The notes beneath the pieces are model-generated. The model saw only the letters and a list, made by a program, of their open reading frames with translations. It did not search any database and was not told where the DNA came from. A stretch of 37,633 nt of DNA from Coleofasciculaceae cyanobacterium (GTDB lineage: Bacteria; Cyanobacteriota; Cyanobacteriia; Cyanobacteriales; Xenococcaceae): assembly GCA_036703275.1 (NCBI GenBank), contig DATNPK010000015.1:1-37633 (forward strand). The letters are read 5' to 3'. Every line of letters starts with the position of its first letter. Position 1 is the first letter of the stretch. The position numbers and the translations under genes were made by a program. This document shows positions 24,672 through 31,655 of the stretch, in pieces.

Positions 24672-27401
24672 CTAGTTCTGCTGCGATAAATGTTGCAAAA
24701 CTAGTTGGAGAGAATCAATACTAACTAAAATATCTTCGGTTAGAGCATTCTGATACATTAAGTTGCGTAGAGACAAACAATCAAAATTTTGTCCAACTAC
24801 ATAGTAATGTTGCAACTGTAGCTGCTGGCTAATCATCCAGTAATCTGTTCTGACATAGTTGGGCGAAAATAGTTCAACAATTGTCGCATTAGGCTGACAA
24901 AAGACTATATTAGTCAGTCCAGAGCCATGAGGCGCAACGACAATTTCGGCATTGGCAAAGGCTGCCACCTGTTCTAAAACTGACATTTCTTCCAAAAATA
25001 CCGTTTGAAATCCTTGGCTATTTAATAACCGACTAACTTCGAGTTCGTTGATTAACTGTCTATTTTTGGCTTTGGCTCGACTAACATAAATTTTTTGTCG
25101 ATTACTTTTAGCCAAAGTGACTTGAGGCAAAAAGGTTTGTCTCAAAAACTCGATCGTACCTTGAGGAACCCAGTCTAAATATCCAGGAAAAGAGGGAACG
25201 ATCAGTTCTGTAGCTTGAATATGACTATGGCGATCGCTTTCGATAATTTTGTTTGATTCAATACCCAGTAGACTTAGAGTTTCTCGTTGAAAGGATTTAC
25301 TCAGACTATTTACCACAAACCAATCGATTTCTTTAAGTTCAATATCGCTACGTCTGAGTAATTCTAATCGAGGAATAATATCAAACATCCAATGATAGTA
25401 AACATGACCAGCTAAACCCGATAATAGAACAACTTTACCCTCAATTTTTTCAACGGGAGGAATAGTTTCTTGCTCAAAAATGCTGTGTTCAGCTCGTTCT
25501 TGATAGGGACATCCAGGCAGAAACCAAGGATAGTCTCTAGATAGATCCCCAAGCAAATAATTATCTGGAGTAATTACCGCCAAACTATTGCAGATGACCC
25601 AAGAATTTTTTTGTGGTGCAACCCAACTTCTACCCTGTGGAATAGTGACTACAAAAGGAAGTTGCGCCCGAATGGTCGGAGCCTGCTCTAAAGAACATTT
25701 ATAGACGTTTTGCCCAATTTGCCAAGGTTTAAACTGCTCGATTAACTTGCTCATACACTTATGGCAGTTAACCCCACCACAGTCTAGATGAGATACTTCC
25801 CCAGGAGCAATCTTGATTAATTCTGGTCGCTTAGTTTGGTTGGTTTTGACGGTGGTAGTTTTCTTGTCTGACCACAAAACCTGAACATAATCAAAATCTT
25901 TAAGATTACAGTCTCTCACCCAGTCTTGAGTATGGTGATAGATTTCGGCAGGTAACGCAGATAAATTATCTTCTATCGGAAACAAATTAGGTAGATTTTC
26001 CCAATCAGGAGCGCGCTCTATCTGCCTATTTAGAACCGTTTCATAGTATATCGCCTGTTCTGCTTCTTGGGTACGTTCTAGAACTTTACCTAATTGAAAA
26101 CAAATTTGGGGATGGTCTGGTTGCAGTGACAAACCATAATGGTAAACGGCAATAGCTGCATTTAACCTTTTTTGTCGGGCGAGACAATTACCTAATTTAA
26201 AATACAGTTCGACGTTTTCAGGCTCGATCTGCAATGCCCGTTGATAATAAACTTCAGCTTGCTTTACTCCTCCAAACTCAAACAACACGTCTCCCATATA
26301 GCTGTAGGTTCGCCAGAGATGATAATAAGCTTCGACATTTTGTGACTGCTTCAAAGCTAGAAGAAAACGAGCGCAGCTGAGCTTAGCTATCTCTAAGAGA
26401 TCTTGAGGACTAGTGGCTAACTTTCCCTGATAATAAGCTTCAATAAAACTGGGTTCTAGCTCAATTATTTGGCGCCAACAGTCTAAGGTAGATGCTAAAT
26501 CGCCGATTTTTTGCTGCGCATCGGCACAATTACTATAAGCTAAAATATTTTTTGGCTCTAGCTCAATTACGGTACGAAAACAGGCGATCGCTTGAGGATA
26601 ATTACCCTGTTGTTGCCATAGTCTACCCAAATTATGGTGTGCTAAAGCCATCTTGGGATCCAAAATGATCGCCGTTTCAAAGCTGCTGAGAGCTAATCCT
26701 GGTTGCCGATTAAACCAGTATACCTGACCCAAATTATTATGTAAGGTTGCCCAAGTAGGGTCAAGAGCCAGACCTTGTTTAAAGGTATCGATCGCCTGCT
26801 GATATTTTTGTTGTCTGGCAAAAGTACTGGCTAAATTGCTGTAGACTCTGACTAATTTGGGCTGGAGGGCAATTACCTGTTGATAACTAGAAATTGCCGC
26901 TTCTAGCTCTCCTTTATGATCGTACAGTACCCCTAGATTGAAGTAAGCAGCAGCATAATCAGGTTTGATTTTAATCGCTCGATCGTAAGCAGCGATCGCC
27001 TGATTCCAATTACCTAATTGATGCAGCACCACTCCCAGATTGTACTGTAGTTCTGCCCAATCTGGTTTAAGGTTTAAAGCTTGCCTATAGTGCCACGCAG
27101 CCTGGCTGGGATTTCTTTGTTTGCTGTGTAGTAAGCCTAATTCAGCATAGATCTCTGCTTGATTAATCGAAGTATCGAGAATTTTTTCATAAGAACTAAT
27201 GGCTTCGGCGAGTTGACCCTGTTGAGTAAAAGCTCTGGCTAGATAGGCATAGAAATTAATCATCTGGGGATCGGTTGCATCACTAGAGCCATGCCTGATG
27301 TCGATCTCTTTTTGACAGATATTAATAACCTGTTCCCATTCTTCTCTCGCTAAGTGAGACTTGATATTTTTGAATGAGGAATCGGATTCGCCTCTTATCA
27401 T
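24672..27401 (-). CDS. TPR-repeat GT61-family (DUF563) glycosyltransferase
   Basis: The 909-residue fusion contains about a dozen TPRs (residues 10 to about 470), a Cys-bearing linker (CGGVNCHKC, about 537-545) and a C-terminal GT61 domain (about 575-909). Diagnostic GT61 pieces are GHVYYHWMFDIIPRLELL (about 663-680), KIYVSRAKAKNR and EIVVAPHGSGLTNIVFC (about 818-834), followed by IVELFSPNYV. GT61 enzymes include plant xylosyl- and arabinosyltransferases and EOGT. TPR fusion suggests processive or protein-directed glycosylation. No signal peptide or membrane segment is seen. It is the first of the three TPR enzymes and lies 247 bases downstream of the RTX gene, past a probable terminator. Confidence 0.87.
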   Translation of the reverse strand: MIRGESDSSFKNIKSHLAREEWEQVINICQKEIDIRHGSSDATDPQMINFYAYLARAFTQQGQLAEAISSYEKILDTSINQAEIYAELGLLHSKQRNPSQAAWHYRQALNLKPDWAELQYNLGVVLHQLGNWNQAIAAYDRAIKIKPDYAAAYFNLGVLYDHKGELEAAISSYQQVIALQPKLVRVYSNLASTFARQQKYQQAIDTFKQGLALDPTWATLHNNLGQVYWFNRQPGLALSSFETAIILDPKMALAHHNLGRLWQQQGNYPQAIACFRTVIELEPKNILAYSNCADAQQKIGDLASTLDCWRQIIELEPSFIEAYYQGKLATSPQDLLEIAKLSCARFLLALKQSQNVEAYYHLWRTYSYMGDVLFEFGGVKQAEVYYQRALQIEPENVELYFKLGNCLARQKRLNAAIAVYHYGLSLQPDHPQICFQLGKVLERTQEAEQAIYYETVLNRQIERAPDWENLPNLFPIEDNLSALPAEIYHHTQDWVRDCNLKDFDYVQVLWSDKKTTTVKTNQTKRPELIKIAPGEVSHLDCGGVNCHKCMSKLIEQFKPWQIGQNVYKCSLEQAPTIRAQLPFVVTIPQGRSWVAPQKNSWVICNSLAVITPDNYLLGDLSRDYPWFLPGCPYQERAEHSIFEQETIPPVEKIEGKVVLLSGLAGHVYYHWMFDIIPRLELLRRSDIELKEIDWFVVNSLSKSFQRETLSLLGIESNKIIESDRHSHIQATELIVPSFPGYLDWVPQGTIEFLRQTFLPQVTLAKSNRQKIYVSRAKAKNRQLINELEVSRLLNSQGFQTVFLEEMSVLEQVAAFANAEIVVAPHGSGLTNIVFCQPNATIVELFSPNYVRTDYWMISQQLQLQHYYVVGQNFDCLSLRNLMYQNALTEDILVSIDSLQLVLQHLSQQN

Positions 27402-27565
27402 TGACGGTAGTGGGAATGACCCTAGTTCAAATTACAAAATACAGACAATAACTCGGACAATTTAAAAATTGAACCACCTTAAAACATGGATTAAACCTAA
27501 TTAAAATAGCCCACTTTTTCTCAAATTAACTTAATTAAGATTTTAAGTTAAGTACCTAAATATAC

Positions 27566-27600
27566 TGTAAGACCCACAACTTTTCGTCATGGGTCTTACA
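27566..27600 (-). terminator. Stem-loop terminator behind the RTX gene
   Basis: An 11-bp perfect stem (TGTAAGACCCA 27566-27576 / TGGGTCTTACA 27590-27600) closes a 13-base loop that contains TTTT. On the minus strand it is followed by an AT-rich run rather than a clean U-tract. It may attenuate rather than fully stop transcription into the TPR enzymes. Confidence 0.6.
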
Positions 27601-27648
27601 AATATTACCTAAATTTTAGACAAATTAGAGGCAATTAGGCTTGCTTGG

Positions 27649-28284
27649 TTAAAACAATTCCCAGGTATCACTGTCGCCCTTTTGAGAGGCTTCAATATCT
27701 AAACCAGTACCGATATCGATTGCTGGTTCTCCATTGATCGATACCATTCCTGTATCTGCATCGTAACTAACATCACCGTCGCTGACTCCGAAAACTCGAA
27801 TAATGTCGGCAAAACCATCGGCTTGAAAGTCGACAATTTCATCCCCTGCTCCTGATTCAAATTCACTGGCAGCAAATTGAAAAACATCTGCACCAGCACC
27901 TCCTTTGAGAGTATCTCCTATCGGATTATCGTTTGAATCCATTCCAGGTAAACCACCTGTAATAACATCGTCTCCAGCGCCACCAAAAATAAAGTCGGCA
28001 CCAATTCCGCCTTCAATTATATCGTCACCTTCGCCACCGCTTAGAACATCTTCGCCAATACCACCTTTTAGTAAATCGTTTGCATCTCCACTAAAAATGG
28101 TGGCATCTCCTGCTCCTGCAATAATCGTATCCTGTAGTGAGCCACCTATTATGGTTATTGGCGAATCACCCTTAACTTGAATGATATTTTCTTCTCCTTG
28201 TTGAGCAATAATTTCTAGCTGGCTACCAACAATTGTTGATTCAAAGGTAGAATCAGGAGTTTCCAATGTAACGATACTTGACAT
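27649..28284 (-). CDS. RTX-type calcium-binding repeat protein
   Basis: The 211-residue acidic protein has at least five nonapeptide repeats of the form GGxGxDxUx in the segment from about 60 to 137 (GGIGEDVLS, GGEGDDIIE, GGIGADFIF, GGAGDDVIT, GGAGADVFQ). These form a Ca2+-loaded parallel beta-roll. There is no N-terminal signal peptide. The C-terminus ends in the short polar-aromatic tail DTWELF, which would suit type I (ABC-exporter) secretion. A GGGGA ribosome site lies six bases before the ATG. The product is probably extracellular or surface-bound. It sits upstream of the three TPR enzymes on the same strand, which makes it a candidate acceptor, although a terminator-like stem separates it from them. 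Confidence 0.87.
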   Translation of the reverse strand: MSSIVTLETPDSTFESTIVGSQLEIIAQQGEENIIQVKGDSPITIIGGSLQDTIIAGAGDATIFSGDANDLLKGGIGEDVLSGGEGDDIIEGGIGADFIFGGAGDDVITGGLPGMDSNDNPIGDTLKGGAGADVFQFAASEFESGAGDEIVDFQADGFADIIRVFGVSDGDVSYDADTGMVSINGEPAIDIGTGLDIEASQKGDSDTWELF

Positions 28285-28592
28285 AATTAATCCCCACTAT
28301 TTATGATCTTAATTCGACCAAATTTGTCGTTAATAACTAGGCAATAAAACCATCAAAAACTATAATAAATCACATTTAATTTATTTCTAGTAAGACAGAA
28401 TACAAAAAGAGAAATTAAGTAATTTTCATGTCTTTAATTATCTATTTTCTCTATAGTTTGCCAAATGTCAACGGCTTTTGCTTAAGTAAAAACCCTAGTT
28501 TTTTTGAATTAATCACTGGCATCTAAGTAAAAATACGGCGACATAGTCGTAGAATGTAAATACAGCCAAAAGCACGATTATACATAATAATT
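28285..28592. other. AT-rich leader upstream of the RTX gene
   Basis: These 308 bases have no ORF. They contain the ribosome site of the RTX gene and presumably its promoter. A small CGAC/GTCG hairpin lies about 35 bases upstream of the start codon. No clear -35/-10 pair could be chosen. Confidence 0.4.
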
Positions 28593-28629
28593 GTACTCAT
28601 AATAATCTAAATTAGATTATTATGAGTAC
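28593..28629. repeat. 37-bp near-perfect palindrome
   Basis: The left arm 28593-28610 (starting GTACTCATAATAATC) and the right arm 28612-28629 are exact 18-base reverse complements around one central base. There is no T-run after it on either strand, so it is not a standard terminator. Confidence 0.9.
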
Positions 28630-28972
28630 GTGTTAATACATAATTTTTTATAGTTTTAAATTCTAATAATTTTTCTTTGATAGAGATATAAAACAGTTTT
28701 AATTTTTATTATCTGGCTCTATTTTTAAATTAATTAAAATACTCAAAGTTAACAAAATATAGGTAGATGCTTTGGCAGCAGGCAATGTGTCGATTTTGCC
28801 TGATTATTTTGAGAAAATTATGAATTTGTAGTTGTATTTACTGAGATACCTTATTGATTAATTTTAGCTACTTATTTTTGACAAGAAATAATTTAAATTC
28901 GGTATTTTGTCATAATACCATTTTGATTAAAGGCAAAAATTGAGTTCGTTAGCAACACTTTTTCATGAGTAA

Positions 28973-29012
28973 ATTTCAATTTTCAAACAATATTTAGATT
29001 GAAAATTGAAAT
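28973..29012. repeat. 14-bp inverted repeat with 12-base loop
   Basis: The arms ATTTCAATTTTCAA (28973-28986) and TTGAAAATTGAAAT (28999-29012) match exactly. The stem is very AT-rich; it could be a cruciform or a weak transcript-end structure. No flanking gene explains it. Confidence 0.8.
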
Positions 29013-29077
29013 AAAGATCTGTTATTAGACTAGTCAAGTATTATTTTCTTTAAGCTTTTCTGAACTTTAAACTAATG

Positions 29078-29110
29078 AGTCTTATTTAAGTCTCATTTAA
29101 GTCTTATCTA
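29078..29110. repeat. Triple 11-bp direct repeat, possible response-regulator site
   Basis: AGTCTTATTTA, AGTCTCATTTA and AGTCTTATCTA are adjacent, each 11 bases long, differing at one or two positions. An 11-base period is the helical-turn spacing of tandem OmpR/PhoB-family sites (8-bp core plus 3-bp spacer). The cores do not match the published Pho box closely. No gene starts nearby on the plus strand. Confidence 0.5.
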
Positions 29111-29204
29111 AAATAATTCAACTTGAGCGTATTGTAAAGAGCATTTGTCTATAGCGGTTCTCATTCACGTAAGGTACAGTCTGACACCCTGGTTTTTTGC
29201 TAAT

Positions 29205-29545
29205 AGCTAATAGGACGCGAAGCTTATACTAAAGCCCGTGCATGATTCACGGATAAACCGCACTCCGCCCTTCGGTCACATTTGCCCTAAAGGATTCCCT
29301 TCGGTCTCGAAGCTTATCCTTTAGGACTCGCTTGGCGACGCGAAGGACGCGAAGCTAATCATGCACGGGCTAGTCATGCACGGGCATCGTCCGAAGGTGT
29401 CCCTGAACGGACGACACGTAGTTAGTGCTTTAGCATACCGCTACGCATATACCATGCACGGGAATCATGCACGGGCTAATGGTTCATGGGACGCGTCTCC
29501 AGACGCTAATCCTTTAGGGCTAATTGAGGTGTACCTTAAAATATG
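29205..29545. repeat. Island of nested short palindromic and direct repeats
   Basis: Outer inverted arms GCCCGTGCATGATT (29234-29247) and AATCATGCACGGGC (29357-29370) enclose inner arms CCTAAAGGAT (29286-29295) and ATCCTTTAGG (29316-29325). CATGCACGGG occurs four times directly (29360, 29375, 29453, 29466) and once inverted (29235). GGACGCGAAGC appears at about 29212 and 29345. GC content is far above the flanks. A 61-codon open frame inside (29361-29546) is built from these repeats and is not credible as a gene. Confidence 0.8.
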
Positions 29546-29667
29546 AAAATTGCTATAAAATATCTTTAGGTCGAGTGCTTGATACTAAATCCTGTTTTGA
29601 TAGAACACTTTCAGAAGTCACAAGTCACATTGTCCTGCGGGAAGAGGAAAAGTCAAAAGCGATGCAG

Positions 29668-29760
29668 CGGACGCGAAGGACGGACGCGAACTTCTAATCC
29701 TTTAGGGGACTTTATAAGCCCCGTCGTCGCAAGACGACTGGCGGGCGAATAAATGCCCGC
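29668..29760. repeat. Second part of the repeat island: GGACGCGAA units and two hairpins
   Basis: GGACGCGAA occurs twice near 29669 and 29682 and AATCCTTTAGG at about 29696. A GTCGTC-GCAA-GACGAC hairpin (29723-29738, GNRA loop) is followed immediately by GCGGGC...GCCCGC (29741-29760). Confidence 0.75.
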
Positions 29761-29786
29761 GCAGCGACTGCGTAACTGAAGTCAGA

Positions 29787-29815
29787 AGAGCTATAGCTAC
29801 TTTAAGTCAAGAGTA
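29787..29815. repeat. 29-nt dispersed repeat, copy 2
   Basis: It differs at one base from 8042-8070. It lies 45 bases past the stop of the minus-strand PfkB kinase gene. Confidence 0.7.
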
Positions 29816-29859
29816 TATACGGTATTGTCTTCAGGCTCTTGGCGATAAGAATCTTTAAA

Positions 29860-30852
29860 CTAGGCTTGTCTGAGTAAAGCTTCTACTTCTACAGGGCTGG
29901 GTTGAGCCGCGATCGCGCCAGATTTGGTTGTAGTTAAACCACCCACCGCACAGGCATATCTAACAATATCTCGAGCCACTTGAGGATTGGCTAATTTCTG
30001 TATACCATGCTGGCAGAGTTGATGAATAAAGCCAGCGATGAAAGCGTCTCCTGCACCAGTAGTATCTTTAACCGATACCTTCATTGGATTGACTGTTCCT
30101 TCATTATCGCTGAGACAGTAGCTAACTTCGGCATCTCCATTACTCACTAAAACTCCTTCCAAAGAGCCGAGACGATAAGAAATTGCTCCTGCATCGGCAG
30201 TATCAAACAACCACATTGCTTCTTCTTCAGCCAGCTTGAGAAAATCTACGTACTGCCAAAGCTGCTGAATTAAAGGAAGTGCCTCCTCTTGATTGAGCCA
30301 GAACATTGGTCGCCAATTAACATCCAAGATAACCTTTAGATGATGTTCGACGGCCAGCTCCAAAGCCCGAAACACGGCAGCTCTGGTTTGAGGATAGGCT
30401 AACTCAAGAGTTCCCAAGACTAAATATTCGGCTTCTAAAAACAGTTCTGACGGTAGTAATTCAGCCTGAAGATAGGCATCAGCGAACTGATCGGCTTTTT
30501 GGTCGCCAAAACCAGCAAAAGTGCGATCGCCTTGCTCGGTACGAGTAACGTAAACAACCCTAGTGGGAGCTGTTTCGTTGTGTTGAACTCCAGAAATATC
30601 AACTCCAATTGACTGTAGGAGTTTAACTAATTCTTTGCCTGGCTCATCTTTACCAACACAGCCAATAAATGCTGAAGGAGTACCTAATTTGGCTAAGGCA
30701 CAGGCAACATTAGCCGGCGCGCCTCCTGGATAAGAAGTCCAAGATGTAACTTCAGATATAGACTTGCCCAATTGATCGGCAAGACAATCAAATAATATTT
30801 CCCCGAGACAGATAACTTTAGCAGGGCGATGGGCGATCGCTTTATTGTTCAA
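29860..30852 (-). CDS. PfkB-family carbohydrate kinase (fructokinase-like)
   Basis: The 330-residue ribokinase-fold enzyme phosphorylates a sugar with ATP. The N-terminal signature SYPGGAPANVACALAKLG (about 41-58) and the C-terminal DTTGAGDAFIAGF (about 263-275, with the catalytic Asp) are intact. ICLGEILFD near residue 14 is the substrate-binding strand. The overall match (GEILFDCLAD, PGGAPANVA, LDVNWRP) is closest to fructokinases, so fructose to fructose-6-phosphate, perhaps in sucrose use, is the best guess. Other ketoses or nucleosides cannot be excluded. It has no operon partner; the next gene upstream on the strand is 152 bases away. Confidence 0.9.
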   Translation of the reverse strand: MNNKAIAHRPAKVICLGEILFDCLADQLGKSISEVTSWTSYPGGAPANVACALAKLGTPSAFIGCVGKDEPGKELVKLLQSIGVDISGVQHNETAPTRVVYVTRTEQGDRTFAGFGDQKADQFADAYLQAELLPSELFLEAEYLVLGTLELAYPQTRAAVFRALELAVEHHLKVILDVNWRPMFWLNQEEALPLIQQLWQYVDFLKLAEEEAMWLFDTADAGAISYRLGSLEGVLVSNGDAEVSYCLSDNEGTVNPMKVSVKDTTGAGDAFIAGFIHQLCQHGIQKLANPQVARDIVRYACAVGGLTTTKSGAIAAQPSPVEVEALLRQA

Positions 30853-31004
30853 CTTGCTCCCTCAAATACGTACCAACTTCCTGTATTTCTATTTCTAATT
30901 CTCAGGGTATTGTTTCCTGAAAACAACAATGTTTAAAAAGGTTTATATTTTATGCCGACCTCACTTTAACAATTGTTTAATAAAGTAACTTTTTACAGCG
31001 CAGT

Positions 31005-31451
31005 TTAAACGTCACCTCTAATTTCTTCAACTACTCCATCTCGTAAAACAATTTCTACATTGAGTTTTTTAACCAGATTGTCTCCTGGTTCGAGGCGAAA
31101 GAAACTTTCCATTTGTGCCTGAACAACTTCTTGGTTTAGTTCTAATAGCTGAATTTGCTGTAGCTGCTGTAAGAACTGATTTTTCTTTTCCAGCATTTCT
31201 GCCTTCTTTTGATTAACCTGTCCCTGAATATTTTCAGTTTGTTTTTGTACCTGGGGATTTGTTGCTCCTGCTTGCTTAGTAATTTCTTCGATGGTTCTTT
31301 TTCCTTGCATTTCAAGCTGCTGCATCTGTTTGTCTAACTGTGCCACCTGTTTTTGCAGTTGTTGGGTTACTTCTTCCTTCCACTGAGCCGTGACAATAGC
31401 TTTTACAGTTACTGGACGTTTTAAAAGTAGGCTGGCATTAGAATAATCCAT
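31005..31451 (-). CDS. YlqD-family coiled-coil protein
   Basis: The protein has 148 residues from the ATG at 31451, which has an AAGGAA ribosome site 8 bases upstream. A longer reading to 31484 would add 11 residues without family support. After MDYSNASLLLKRPVTVKAIVT (about 1-21) it is mostly a Gln/Lys/Glu-rich coiled coil (about 22-110), closing with a short beta-rich tail (LEPGDNLVKKLNVEIVLRDG). This matches the YlqD family of Firmicutes and cyanobacteria, whose role is unknown. In Bacillus it lies near rimM/trmD, but here it lies between a sugar kinase and an acyl synthetase gene. Confidence 0.82.
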   Translation of the reverse strand: MDYSNASLLLKRPVTVKAIVTAQWKEEVTQQLQKQVAQLDKQMQQLEMQGKRTIEEITKQAGATNPQVQKQTENIQGQVNQKKAEMLEKKNQFLQQLQQIQLLELNQEVVQAQMESFFRLEPGDNLVKKLNVEIVLRDGVVEEIRGDV

Positions 31452-31655
31452 AATCTCGGTTCCTTCGTTAATTCTTAGTTTCAATAGCAGCTTAAAGGTT
31501 ACAGGTTGTTTTCTAATCTAACTAGATTTTCCCTAAATTTTTAACCTTTTTAGTTGTAGCTCAAAAAACCTATTTTGGAGTAATTTGTCGCTTGATTAAT
31601 TCTAGATAGTGATTGAGTATTGGTGAATGATGACTAGGGAGCGCAGAGTCAAGAA

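Noticed and set aside
27699-27899. 66-codon minus-strand ORF inside the RTX gene
   Set aside because: Alternative frame of the repeat-rich RTX gene; no ribosome site.
29361-29546. 61-codon plus-strand ORF in the repeat island
   Set aside because: It is made of the CATGCACGGG and related repeats, and the product (HGLVMHGH...) has no protein-like pattern.
28285-29859. CRISPR array
   Set aside because: The repeats differ in length and orientation and there are no regular unique spacers.
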